This document shows, piece by piece, positions 1 through 9,799 of a DNA stretch of 64,000 nucleotides. The stretch spans positions 18,568,185 through 18,632,184 of the forward strand of contig OZ038496.1 in NCBI GenBank assembly GCA_964036315.1. Direction: 5' to 3'. The position numbers were made by a program, and so were the translations under genes. Under the pieces are notes generated by a model that worked only from the letters and a program-made list of their open reading frames with translations, was not told the DNA's origin and did no database searches. How positions within the stretch are numbered: position 1 is the first letter of the stretch; each line of letters opens with the position of its first letter. The DNA is from Acanthosepion esculentum (taxonomy: Eukaryota; Mollusca; Cephalopoda; Sepiida; Sepiidae).

Positions 1-289
1 GATGTCACAGATGGTAGAGATAGGAATAGTTGACTAATATTTCCACAACACTATCCTAGTCAAACTCCTCATCCCCCAACCCCCCAGTTCTTGTGTTAGG
101 ATTGCCACTTTCTTGATTTTTGCTGACTTTAAGTCAGGCTAAATTTAATTTGCCCTTTTTCAATTGATACATTCGACTAAAAAAAAACTTATTCTGTATG
201 GAATAAATTATTTAAAATGGACAGGGTTGAGTTGCATACTGTATATATATATAGAAATGACTCTTTGACATTTAACCCTTAAGCATTCA

Positions 290-560
290 ACACACTCAAA
301 CCCGCCTCATAAATATCAGCTCTCAATGTTCAGCCGCCATAACCTGCCTCATAACAGCAATAATTAATAATAAAACAGAACAATTATAACAAAATACTCT
401 AATATGTCATAAAGAGAAGATTCGTTCTTACTGTGGATCTCATTAGGCACAATAAGAGATCATCAACAACAATAACTAAAATAGAACAATTATAACAATA
501 GACTGTAATAAAATTTGTTCTTATAGATATCAATAATAACCGATAAGGAGGAATTGACTA
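290..560. repeat. AT-rich interspersed repeat, two tandem copies
   Basis: Two adjacent diverged copies (about 345-432 and 448-533) share the pattern AACAATAACTAA..ACAGAACAATTATAACAA followed by a stretch like GATTCGTTCTTACTGT. A third copy lies at about 1113-1218. No coding potential or terminal inverted repeats are visible. It could be a fragment of a larger unclassified element. Confidence 0.45.
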
Positions 561-574
561 TGGTTAAGTGCAAT

Positions 575-870
575 TGTCAAAAATGAAAGCGCAAACGAAA
601 TTGACAAAGTTTCCAATAAACAATAAAAAGGAGAGAAAAAGAACAGGATAAGATAATATGAAGCAAACACTATACATGCAAGTCAAAAATAGACAAAGCA
701 ATAGTAATAAGGTAAAAAATTCACAAAGTGAGTTTTCACATGCAAAAGGGATACAGTCAAGTGATTGTAACATTCTGACTTCAAGACAAAAAAGAACAAA
801 AATATAGCAGATGAGACCAAAAAGTGGCCCATTTTTTATTGGTTAGGAAGAAATCCCAGCATGCATTTGT
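575..870. repeat. Interspersed repeat, copy 1 of 2
   Basis: This stretch aligns by eye with 3755-4075 in the same orientation. Shared landmarks include TATGCAA.TCAAAA, CAAAGCA.AAGTAATAAGG, the GTGATTGTA.CATTCTGAC block, and the ending GAAATCCCAGCATGCAT. The two copies are 3.2 kb apart with unrelated LINE pieces between them. They could be solo LTRs or a short retroposon; no LTR-type ends or primer-binding site were identified. Confidence 0.5.
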
Positions 871-877
871 AGAATGT

Positions 878-1045
878 TTTTTAATAATTTCACCCCAAAC
901 ACGGCAGGAATTCCACTAATATAGAGGAGGTTACAAGGAGTGAAAGTGAAAGAGAAGACTGAGTATAGGGAGGATTGAAGAAAGAACAAAAGATGAACGG
1001 GATTCAAGAAGACAGAAAATGGTAACTGATGCATTTGTATATGAA
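878..1045 (-). mobile_element. LINE 3'-end fragment (family B)
   Basis: On the minus strand this is the tail of a non-LTR retrotransposon. The complement of TTTCACCCCAA..CACGGCAGGAATTCCACTA is the terminal motif shared with the copies at 44912 and 55540, followed by a GAGTGAAAGTGAAAGAGA-type run. Only the 3'-untranslated part is present, so it is strongly 5' truncated. It abuts the repeat ending at 870. Confidence 0.5.
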
Positions 1046-1112
1046 TTATATCCAACAAGTGTAATAATAGTTATGAAATGGATGGATGATTCATTTTTAC
1101 TATAGACCTTTT

Positions 1113-1218
1113 AGGCAATATAAGACATTATTAACAATAACTAATAATAAAAAAGAATAATTATAACAATATGCAGTAATTAACATTGTATAATTGATAG
1201 AAGATTCATTCTTATTGT
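1113..1218. repeat. AT-rich interspersed repeat, third copy
   Basis: Same repeat as at 345-533: AACAATAACTAATAATAAAA.AGAATAATTATAACAATATGC and then GATTCATTCTTATTGT. It occurs 0.6 kb from the first two copies. Confidence 0.4.
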
Positions 1219-1219
1219 A

Positions 1220-2270
1220 AATCAACAAACACAGTGTACAAATATAATCTTTCTTTACAAAGTCTAGAACTTTTGCCTTTTAAAGCAAGAATTTTAAAGC
1301 TTCTCTTTAGTGTATATGAATTTCCAACCTCATTACTCTTACTCATTTTAGAGTCAAGGATGTTGTTCATTCCTCAGGTTGACCTTGGTTAACTGAAACA
1401 GTAGACAAAAAAAATGTGGATAAGAAAGGCCATTCTACAAAAAGACATATTGGTAAACATTATACAGAACCTTCTATTTGAATTTTGAAGTTTGGATATT
1501 GCTGTTATTCTGTAATTCTTTGAATGGTCAGGTTGATGGGGACTAATTCTTTTTAATAATTTGTGAGAGTTGACAAATATTTGAAAAAAGCTACACTGAA
1601 CCAAGATAAAAACAACAAGGATAGAGATGGGAGAAATAGAGTGAATGGTAATTTAAAAAACAAAAGAAAAGAGATGACTCATTTCTCTTCACAAATTTAC
1701 GACCAAATGCCTTCACTGCCATGAAAATAAAATAAAAAAAACAAAAATTATGATTACGATTAATCTCCTTGTTGTCAGGAATTTTTGTCCATTCATGCAA
1801 ACGTGGAACTAATGTTTCTTGGAGGATTAGTTTGAAAACAATTTTCGCTAAGGAGATCAATCATGTAGCACTGTTGAAGCAGGAAATTGAGCAAGAGTAA
1901 ATGAAGAGGAAAATGTGGAAGATTCCTTCAGGCAATTCTGCTATCCAACTCACCATTTTTTTTATTAGAATTATGGTATTAAAAGGTGTAGAAAATGAGC
2001 AGAGGGGACAATATCAATCACCTGTCCTAATACTCCTCTTTCATCAAAGATGGCCTTATCATGATACCATCTGGCTTGCTATGATGGCAGGGATAACTGC
2101 TGTACCAGTAGTCGGTCCTTTAATGAAACTAAAAGCCTGGCTTTCAAACACTGATTTTAGAGCATTCGTGAAACATAACCTTCCTACAACCATTTCACTG
2201 ATTTAAACTCATTCTAGACTAAGCTTAGCTTTATAGACATCTGTACCATTCTACAAAATCCTGACTTTCA
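1220..2270. other. No recognisable gene or repeat; one 101-codon ORF
   Basis: This is mostly AT-rich sequence. A plus-strand open frame of 101 codons at 1901-2206 starts with ATG and has mixed composition, including a hydrophobic stretch near residues 60-78. It matches no family I recognise and has no recognisable neighbour. Its length is within what chance allows in 64 kb, so I do not call it a gene. Confidence 0.4.
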
Positions 2271-2274
2271 TTTT

Positions 2275-3325
2275 TTTTTTCCATTTTCCTTGTTATTCAC
2301 ATGGTATTCTTAGCCTCCTTCTGTGGAACCACATTTCTATTGCTTCTAGTTTCTTCTTCATCTGTGAGAAGTTTGTCCAACATTTACTGCCATATTTTTT
2401 TTTTTTTTTTTTTTTTTAAGCGTATCACCCCAAGCAAGGCTGGAGGCCACTATCACGCAAGGGGTTAAAGAAGGGTTGGAGGAAGAGCAGATAGGAGTGG
2501 TAAAGGAGAGGATGTGGAGAAAGAGAAAGACAGTGGGTGGATCAAGGCAAGGGGGTTACAGAAGATTTGGAGCGAGAGCAGATAGGAATGAAAAATGAAA
2601 GGATGTGGAGAAGGGAAGTGGATAGATCAAGGCAACTGGAGATGTCGATTGACACTACACTTAAACCGTTGGAGATTGTATTTGTCAGGGAAACAGTAAT
2701 AGGGAAGGGAGTTCCATAGGCGAGATGTGCGAGACATGAAGCTATTGGAGTAGAAGAGACGTCTACATCTAACAGTTTCCACGGTGTAGTGCTGGGAGCG
2801 GGATGCCAGCCTCGTGGGGCGTTTAAATTCACGAGGCCTGGGGACAAGGAGGACCAATATTATATAACGGTTTAATATTCTTTTCTTTGTTTCTAGCAAA
2901 ATGTTTCTATTTCATAATACTTGGCTTAGCTTTTGAAAGGTACTTTCACTCTTCCTTTGAACTTTGGTGTCACATTTTCCATTATCTGTTAAAATACTTC
3001 TCAGATATTTGAATTATACTCACTTGATTTTGGTCTCTCCAATTTGTATTTCACATCTTGGCCTATTACTATTAACAACCATATATTCTATCTTTTTACA
3101 ATTGATAGTCCCTTCTTCTCACTTTATTTACTACTTCTGTCAAAGTTTCTGTAGTTTTGTCTGTATTTTCTATCAATACTGTGTCATCTGCATATCTTAT
3201 GTTTTGTAAGATTGGGTCTGCCAATAATAAGCCTGGGTAGGACTCCAAGTTCCTCTTGCTGTTTAGATTGAATAAGTCCAGTGAGAAGACATATCCTTGT
3301 TTTACACCCATTTCTATTTTTGTAT
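2275..3325 (-). pseudogene. RTE-type LINE reverse transcriptase fragment, interrupted
   Basis: Minus-strand translation at 3096-3311 gives a reverse-transcriptase core: GVKQGYVFSLDLFNL (palm motif before the catalytic box) and then IRYADDTVLIENT, containing the YADD catalytic aspartates. The frame then decays through 2890-3095. A second piece at 2275-2400 encodes the WFHRRRLRI-like C-terminal motif typical of RTE elements. The two pieces are separated by a LINE-A insertion at 2402-2868, a clear nested arrangement. Stops and frameshifts show that it is dead. Confidence 0.75.
2402..2868 (-). mobile_element. LINE-A 3' end, young-looking copy
   Basis: Minus-strand element beginning (3' end) with a run of about 18 T (poly-A of the element) at 2393-2418, followed by the complement of the tail CTTGCTTGGGGTGATACGCTT. 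The frame at 2627-2899 encodes the reverse-transcriptase C-terminus SRTSRLWNSLPYYCFPDKYN..FKCSVNRHLQLP. It is very similar to the plus-strand copy at 29085-29697, which suggests recent activity. It is 5' truncated and inserted into an older RTE-type LINE. Confidence 0.8.
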
Positions 3326-3329
3326 ATTA

Positions 3330-3750
3330 ACTGAATTCATTTTCTGTCATAATGCAAGTCTTTTTCTCTCAGTATTCTGGATTATTCAAATGGTTTTCCC
3401 AAATAAATCAAGCTTACCTAGCAGTTCAAACAGTGTTTGATATATGACTAATAATTTATTAACAAGAAATAAAAAATATACTTGTATGCATGCAAAAATA
3501 GCGAAGAAAAAAGACATTAAAATCTAACTGAGTGTGTGTATGATAGACAGGGTTCAGTCTCTCAGGAGAAAGATATCTCCAATCAGAGAACAAGTCCCAT
3601 GCTGATGTAATTTCTACTGCATGCTAGAAGGAAAACAAAAAAAGAGGAAAAAACAGGAAGTGTCCTGTTTTTATCACTATTTAACAGTACCAGCTATTGG
3701 TATCTTGGCAAACCAAGTAGGGGGTAATCCCATTTACCTTACAGGCTAGA
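3330..3750. other. Interval without recognised feature
   Basis: AT-rich sequence with no supported ORF, terminal repeat or known family. It lies between the RTE fragment and the second copy of the 575-870 repeat. Confidence 0.4.
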
Positions 3751-3754
3751 ATGA

Positions 3755-4075
3755 CTGGGAAGTGTTCTGATGGAGGATGGTAGGTGCAATGCTGAGATCC
3801 AAACATGGAGTGGGATGGCCAAGGATGCATTCCAGAGAACAGGGCAAATTAATACTAAACAAACAATATATATGCAAATCAAAACTAGGCAAAGCAGAAG
3901 TAATAAGGCAAAAGTCCAGAAAGCATGGTGTTCATGCACAAAGGGGATACGGACATGTGATTGTAGCATTCTGACTCCAAGAGAAGAAAGAACAAAAATA
4001 TTTCAGATGTGACCGTAAAGTGGTCTATCTTATTGGCTAGGAAGAAATCCCAGCATGCATCTGTAGGATTTGTCT
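3755..4075. repeat. Interspersed repeat, copy 2 of 2
   Basis: Direct repeat of 575-870, with the same landmarks (TATGCAAATCAAAAC, AAGTAATAAGGCAAAA, GTGATTGTAGCATTCTGAC, GAAATCCCAGCATGCATC). An 80-codon ORF on the plus strand here is incidental, because the other copy has no equivalent. Confidence 0.5.
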
Positions 4076-4089
4076 ATAGATTTTGGGAT

Positions 4090-4875
4090 TTTTTGCATTC
4101 ATTACAAACAGATTGAAACCAACAAATTGCATATTATCACTTCAGTGTCCGTTACAAGTGTTTATTCTTTATTTCCGTTCTGCAGACTCACAATCCAAAT
4201 ATAGGACTATTTAAAACTAATGTCCAGTTTCTGTTTTTACAGCTGTCAATTCATTATTTGTCATTTAATGATTGGAAGAGGAATTTGACTTCTACAATCA
4301 AATTTCTTCTAAGTAATTTTTTTTAACAGATGAAGTTCATTCAACCATTATTAATGATTAGTAATTTTTAATTCGAGCTTCAGTTCTTTTCACCTAAATT
4401 AGTCAGTGCATCAGTCTACAACCATCAGTGAATAGTATCAAGCACTGTAACTACATACTAGTCCCAATGGTCTCATGAGCAATGGTAGAGCCACCCCGAA
4501 TATATGATATTCAGCCCTATCACTCTATGAAATATCAATTTTTATAAGGTAGTATTCATGTAAAATGCAAATTTTATTGCCACCTAATTATGTACAATAA
4601 TGGCTCATATGCAATTTAGGTGAACAATTCAACTATAAATATTGAAAATAAATACAATGTATCTAAATACAAATTAGAGACATATCATAATAGATTGTTC
4701 CATCCATAAATAAATCTTTTGAAGGAACTTTAATTTTGCACATCAACTTGAGATTTTTCTAGTTAAAAAGTTAAATAATTTTAACACATTGAACATTATA
4801 AATAAAAAAAATAGTAAATTTTATATAATGTTTTTAGAGACTTGAGCAAACCAAATTAATGGATTTTGACAGAAA
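4090..4875. other. AT-rich interval without recognised feature
   Basis: No ORF of note, no RNA gene and no repeat structure were seen in this 0.8-kb stretch, apart from short A and T runs. Confidence 0.4.
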
Positions 4876-4877
4876 AA

Positions 4878-5500
4878 AGAGCCCAGAATGACATCAAAAT
4901 CAAAAAAAGCCCAGAATGACATCAAAATCAAAAAGAGCCCAGAATGACATCAAAATAAAAAAAAGCCCAGAATGACATCAAAATCAAAAAGAGCCCAGAA
5001 TGACATCAAAATCAAAAAAAGCCCAGAATGACATCAAAATCAAAAAAAGCCCAGAATGACATCAAAATCAAAAAAAGGTCCAGAATGACATCAAAATCAA
5101 AAAAGGCCCAGAATGACATCAAAATCAAAAAAAGGCCCAGAATGACATCAAAATCAAAAAAAGGCCCAGAATGACATCAAAATCAAAAAAGGCCCAGAAT
5201 GACATCAAAATCAAAAAAGGCCCAGAATGACATCAAAATCAAAAAAAGCCCAGAATGACATCAAAATCAAAAAAAGCCCAGAATGACATCAAAATAAAAA
5301 AAAGCCCAGAATGACATCAAAATCAAAAAAAGGCCCAGAATGACATCAAAATCAAAAAAGGCCCAGAATGACATCAAAATCAAAAAAAGGCCCAGAATGA
5401 CATCAAAATCAAAAAAGGCCCAGAATGACATCAAAATCAAAAAAAGCCCAGAATGATAGCAAAATCAAAAAAAGCCTAGAATGACATCAAAATCCACAAA
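4878..5500. repeat. 27-bp minisatellite, 22 copies
   Basis: Twenty-two head-to-tail copies of GCCCAGAATGACATCAAAATC followed by 5-8 A. Unit length varies from about 26 to 29 bp, only because of the A run. The outer copies (first, and the last two with GATAGC and GCCTAG) carry substitutions. The A-run length variation makes reading frames shift between units, so there is no continuous protein. Confidence 0.95.
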
Positions 5501-5588
5501 AGTATTTCATCCTTTAATAGTCAGTTGTGCTTAGTTTAACTTGTAAAATATATAAATGTGTATATAAAAAAAACAAATGATATAATAG

Positions 5589-5670
5589 CAAGGGTCACAA
5601 AGCACTTCCTGGGCCCCCAAATAAGGTTTGGGCCCACCCCCAGTTGGGTGGGTGGTAGAGAAAGTATGCG
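5589..5670 (+). repeat. Inverted-repeat arm, left (hAT-like end?)
   Basis: CAAGGGTCACAAAGCACTTCC and following GC-rich sequence match the complement of 7200-7282 (CAGGGTCACAAAGCACTGCCC). Both are preceded by a TATATAAATGT-type flank. The CAGGG/CAAGGG end and inverted placement 1.7 kb apart suggest terminal inverted repeats of a hAT-type DNA transposon. A clean 8-bp target duplication is not visible. Confidence 0.4.
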
Positions 5671-5689
5671 CCAACCTTGTGCATTAGAA

Positions 5690-5855
5690 CAAGAACAGTC
5701 TACCCCATAGATTAAATAAGCAGTTCAGTTTGGAATTCCCTGTAAGCTTCTCAGATCAACATACATCTGATGAAGACTAGAGGGTGCAATGCACGAAACA
5801 TTGTAATAACGACAAAGATGAGGACAGTGGGCAACATATAAATAATGTAAATAAA
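5690..5855 (+). mobile_element. Hammerhead-like retroelement tail, plus copy
   Basis: This has the family block GAACAAGAACAGTCTACCCC, then CTGATGA at 5767-5773, a stem-loop region, GAAA at 5795-5798, and the conserved tail ACAAAGATGAGGACAGT..AATGTAAAT. It matches the tails at 13420, 34110 and 35007. CTGATGA..GAAA is the core signature of hammerhead ribozymes; activity is not shown. A minus-strand copy follows at 5943, giving a tail-to-tail pair. Confidence 0.6.
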
Positions 5856-5942
5856 TTGAAACCAACTCCAAGAAATGATAAAAGATAATGTTTTAGTGGG
5901 GACTTTCAAACATAAGATGGAGTGGATAATTACTGTATGCAC

Positions 5943-6110
5943 TCTTTACATTGTTCAGAATGTTGTCCTCATTTTTGTTGGCATATTCATAATGTTTCGA
6001 CTGTTATACACTCTGGCCTTCTTCAGTGGAATGGAATTTTGAACCAAACCCTTTATTTCATCCACTAGGGTGGATTGTTCTAGTTCCACATGCCATACCT
6101 CTTCTGGTTA
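5943..6110 (-). mobile_element. Hammerhead-like retroelement tail, minus copy
   Basis: Complement of the family sequence: the tail (TTTACATTGTTCAGAATGTTG on plus), then CTGAAGAAGGCCAGAGTGT..CGAAACATT, then AGGGTTTGGTTCAAAATTCC-like and GAACTAGAACAATCC blocks. It faces the copy at 5690-5855. The stem II complement is partly decayed. Confidence 0.6.
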
Positions 6111-6114
6111 TCTC

Positions 6115-6905
6115 AGTTTCAGTTAATTCCCTTTCATAACTCTCACAAGTTTTTGTTCTTGGAAAAGTGTAAATAGTTACAATTCCTCATCTCAGAAATA
6201 TAGACAGATAATTACTGTGTTGCTTTGTCTAAAGAGCAGCAATGAAAAGAAAGAAATATGAAAGGATTACTGACAGGTCCTTAATGTTTACCGCCTCACT
6301 TGCCTTCCAAGCTTTCTTCTGGTTTATAAGCTGCAGACCTCGAATTAATAATAAAAGGGATTCATAATGGACAAGTTAATATGCATAAAAGTGAGTTTTC
6401 TTATCTCAAAATGCATGAATAAAATTAAATATTAGATGTGTACTATCATTTCAGTGAACATTACACTCTTCATGCCACCGTATTTTACTACGTCCATATA
6501 TTCAAAAGGTGGAATTTTTTGTCAGGTTTTACTACTCTAATGCTTCCACTACCTGTTCTCAGTTAGTCTCCATCTAACATATTAACCAGGTTACTTATTG
6601 CTTACCTTAGTGATCAAATGAGAACCAGTGCTTTCAGTTTGATTTAACAATAAATCCGTGCTGCTACACTTTTACCAACCCTGACAGAATTCAGTTGCAT
6701 TAAATAGGAGCTTATATAATTCATACTGGGGTCATATAAATGAACACTTCTTGCTGGCATTTATAATTAGGTGGAGGTCAGTAATCACTGAAATATTCAG
6801 GCTTGGAGATAAAGGGTAAATTTTCATGGTTGATTTTAAGACCAGAGTAATTCCTTTGGTGCTAAGAAATATAGTTTCAAGTAAATAATTCTGATTCACA
6901 TATAT
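6115..6905. other. Interval without recognised feature
   Basis: No convincing ORF, RNA gene or repeat. It lies inside the possible 5589-7282 inverted-repeat element. Confidence 0.35.
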
Positions 6906-6906
6906 G

Positions 6907-6908
<2 letters not shown>

Positions 6909-6947
<39 letters not shown>
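6909..6947. repeat. (TA)n microsatellite
   Basis: About 19 uninterrupted TA dinucleotides. Confidence 0.95.
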
Positions 6948-6950
<3 letters not shown>

Positions 6951-7194
6951 TTCTGCAGATATCTAAAGAATGAAAATCTGTTATCAACTTCCTTTGATTT
7001 TTATTCATGTAATATTCATAGCAACGGAATGATCTTTATTTTATTTTTATGAAAAAAACATTATCCAACATTACTTTCATCTTGAATTTTTTTTAATTGC
7101 TCTTTATCACAATCAGTGGCACCAGTCTATGAGAATGATAATGCTGAATTCAAAATCAACATGAAGAAAGGTGAGCTTTATCAGGCAACCTTGA

Positions 7195-7282
7195 GGCCAC
7201 TTCGGTAGGGTCAGCACACACCCTGACCAGTGGGGGAGACACAGGCCTGGTTGGGGACCCTGGGCAGTGCTTTGTGACCCTG
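7195..7282 (-). repeat. Inverted-repeat arm, right (hAT-like end?)
   Basis: Complement reads CAGGGTCACAAAGCACTGCCC, followed by GC-rich sequence resembling the left arm at 5589-5670. The unusually GC-rich composition of both arms in AT-rich surroundings supports a common origin. Confidence 0.4.
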
Positions 7283-7394
7283 GCTATCTACATTTATATA
7301 TGTTGCAAATTAAAACATAATGAGAAAGATAAATAAATTCTACTGAAAAGGATGTGGAAATTCGCAAAGATAAAACCTGGGCTGCCTTGAATAA

Positions 7395-7690
7395 TTTTTT
7401 TATTTTTATTTAAGCAAATCACCCCAAGCAAGGTGGGAGAGCCATTAGCACGCAAGGGGTTACAGAGAGTGAGAGTAAGACTAAAGAGGAGTGTTTGGGA
7501 AATGGATAAAGAGAAGGACAGAGATGAAGGTCAAGGCATCAGAAGATGTCAGTTGACATTACATTTGAATATTTGAAGATTATAGCCATCAGGGAAGCAA
7601 GTGATAGGAAGGGAGTTCCACTGATGGGAAGTGTGAGATAAGAAGCTGTTGGAGTAGAAGAGATGGCTACATTTAATCGTTTCAATGTAA
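7395..7690 (-). mobile_element. LINE-A related 3' end (satellite-source subfamily)
   Basis: Minus-strand LINE tail: the complement of ACCCCAAGCAAGGTGGGAG, CAAGGGGTTACAGAGAGTGAGAG, and the coding end SGTPFLSLASLMAIIFKYSN. Its 3' part is collinear with the LINE-derived portion of the 218-bp satellite at 14-23 kb. Here the sequence runs on normally after CATCAGGGAAGC, without the 60-70 bp foreign linker. It is therefore a useful unrearranged reference copy. Confidence 0.75.
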
Positions 7691-8405
7691 TTTGAAAATC
7701 TGATCTACCAGTAAAAATCAAGCAGAGATTCTTTCAAGCCACTGTAGAGGCAATTTTAATGTATGGTGCCATTTCTAGGAGATCAACTAAAACTCTAGAG
7801 TTTAAGCTTTATAGAACGTACACTCAGATGCGGAGAGCTGTACTTAACATCTCTTGGAGACAATATTCAACTAAATCACAGCTGTATGGACCCATCCTTG
7901 ATATTTCTACAATCCTAAACCCTAGAGTCTAAGCTTGATGGAACGTACACTCCGATGCTGATAGCTATACTTAACATCTCTTGGAGACAACATTCAACTA
8001 AATCACAGCTCTATGGACCCATCCTTGATATTTCTACAATCCTAAACCCTAGAGTCTAAGCTTGATGGAACCTACACTCCGATGCTGATCGCTATACTTA
8101 ACATCTCTTGGAGACAACATCCAACTACATCACAGCTGTATGGACCCATCGCAGATATTTCTACAAACTTATTTGAACACAGAATGCACTTTGTAGAACA
8201 ATGCTAGTGAGCAAAACAAAAACTTGTGAGTGATCTACTGCTCTGGACACCTAGCCATTGAGCAAGACAAGTTGGTCGCCTAGTAACCAACTACATTGAT
8301 AAGCTATGTTATGACACAGAATGCCTCCCTAATGAGCTTCTGACCTTGATGCAGGACCATGCTGGTTGGTATGACAGACTTATGATTGTTCATACTAGCT
8401 CAACC
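7690..8405 (+). pseudogene. LINE reverse-transcriptase C-terminus with 127-bp triplication
   Basis: Plus-strand translation gives a LINE post-RT region: DLPVKIKQRFFQATVEAILM, YGA, KLYRTYTQMRRAVLNISWRQ, and at the end LVSDLLLWTPSH..GRLVTNYIDKL, DTECLPNELLTLMQD, W. A 127-bp segment (GGAACGTACACTC..CTCTTGGAGACAA..CCTAAACCCTAGAGTC) is present three times; CTCTTGGAGACAA recurs at 7851, 7978 and 8105. The period is not a multiple of three, and stops are present, so it is a pseudogene. Confidence 0.75.
7800..8170 (+). repeat. 127-bp tandem triplication inside a LINE
   Basis: Three copies spaced exactly 127 bp apart by landmark. Copies 2 and 3 are closer to each other than to copy 1 (for example CCGATGCTGAT against CAGATGCGGAG), implying stepwise duplication. 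Confidence 0.85.
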
Positions 8406-8409
8406 AAGG

Positions 8410-8913
8410 TAATACATACGGTATATAAGTAAATTCATGACTATATGCCAGTTGATATGCAATATAAGTTGATTTATGACTATATAGTAATCAATATGCA
8501 ATATAAGTAAATTCGTGACTATATGCCAGTTGATATGCAATATAAGTTGATTTATGACTATATAGTAATCAATATGCAATATAAGTAAATTTGTGATTAT
8601 ATGCCAGTTGATATGCAATATAAGTTGATTTATGACTATATAGTAATCAATATGCAATATAAGTAAATTTGTGATTATATGCCAGTTGATATGCAGTATA
8701 AGTTGATTTATGACTATATAGTAATCAATATGCAATATAAGTAAATTTGTGATTATATGCCAGTTGATATGCAATATAAGTTGATTTATGACTATATAGT
8801 AATCAATATGCAATATAAGTAAATTTGTGATTATATGCCAGTTGATATTCAATATAAACAGATTTATGATTATATGGCAATTGATATGCACTATAAGTAG
8901 ATTTGTGACTATT
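8410..8913. repeat. 78-bp tandem array built from 39-bp half units
   Basis: ATGCCAGTTGATATGCAATA recurs every 78 bp (8445, 8523 and so on). Each unit consists of two diverged 39-bp halves: one with CCAGTTGATATGCAATATAAG, one with TAGTAATCAATATGCAATATA. 78 is a multiple of three, so a 174-codon minus-strand frame stays open, but it is simply the repeat. The array continues at 9721-9795 beyond a LINE insertion. Confidence 0.95.
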
Positions 8914-9720
8914 AATGCCTCCAAAATGAAACTGCTCTCGTTTATCCCCCATAGAGAAACCCTCCCTGCCTCCCATCAACATTGCTGATGCTCATAGTCA
9001 CAAGAGTGTCTCTCTCTGCCTTCTTGGTCTCACCTTTTCCACTGACCTGAGGTGCAACAACTACATTGAATCAATAGCTACATCTACCGCAAGGAAAGTT
9101 GGTTCTCTGTGTTGTGCCAGAAGGTTTTTCTTGTCTGAGTCCATCCTTCAAATCTACCATTTGCCCTTGCATTGAATACTGCTGCCATATACGGTCTGGT
9201 GCTTCCGCTGTTCATCTCGAGGTTCTTGACAAAATCCAAAGGCGGATATGCGATATGATAGGTCTTGACCTGGCATCTTGACTCCAGTCACTTTCTCAGA
9301 GATGTGATGTGGTTTCCCTCTGTCTTTCCTATAAATATCTTCATGGCAACTGGTCTGATTAACTATTTTCACTGGTGCCCAAACTGCATGAATTTAAGTT
9401 TGCTACTAGGTTGGCATCTCAGACATATGCTTTTACTGGTGAAACAGTTAAATGTAACCACTCCTTCTACTCCAACAGCTTCTTCTCCCACACTTTCCAA
9501 CAGTGGAACTCCTTTCCTCTTACTTGCTTCCCTGATAACTATAATCTTCAAAAATTTAAATGTAATGTCAGTCGACATTTTCTGATGGTTTGATCTTGAT
9601 CCCTATCCTTCTCTTTATCCTTTCCTGAAACACCCCTCTTTTCTCTTATTTTCACTCTCTGTAACCCCTTGCATTCTAGTGGCATTCCCGCCTTGCTTGG
9701 GGTGAAATGCTTAAAAAAAT
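8914..9720 (+). mobile_element. LINE-A copy inserted in the 78-bp array
   Basis: Plus-strand 5'-truncated LINE. It reads from an LLSFIPHRETLPAS-like segment through the RT post-palm region (LGLTFSTDLRCNNYIESIAT), CIEYCCHIRSGASAVHLEVL, DKIQRRICDMIG and YLFHW-type stretches, to FKCNVSRHFLMV. It ends with the tail GCCTTGCTTGGGGTGAAATG CTTAAAAAAA. Frameshifts break it into at least three frames. The flanks on both sides are the same 39-bp repeat, so the insertion target was the array. Confidence 0.8.
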
Positions 9721-9795
9721 ATGGTAATCGATATGCAATACAAGTAGATTTATGACTACTTATATGGCAAATGATATGCAATAGGAGTAGAGTTA
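9721..9795. repeat. Continuation of the 39/78-bp array
   Basis: Two further half units (GGTAATCGATATGCAATACAAG and GGCAAATGATATGCAATAGG) directly after the LINE poly-A. They confirm that the array was split by the insertion. Confidence 0.85.
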
Positions 9796-9799
9796 TTCA

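Noticed and set aside
1901..2206. 101-codon plus-strand ORF as a gene
   Set aside because: No motif, homologue or exon context recognised; length compatible with chance in 64 kb.
575..4075. A complete LTR retrotransposon bounded by the two direct repeats
   Set aside because: The 2.9 kb between them contains minus-strand RTE and LINE-A pieces and no gag, protease, integrase or LTR-type RT.
4878..5500. CRISPR array
   Set aside because: Units are directly adjacent with no unique spacers and only an A-run length change; an animal minisatellite.
8400..8924. 174-codon hydrophobic repeat protein on the minus strand
   Set aside because: Reading of the 78-bp array; the same sequence is interrupted by a LINE, and the frame has no support beyond period divisible by three.
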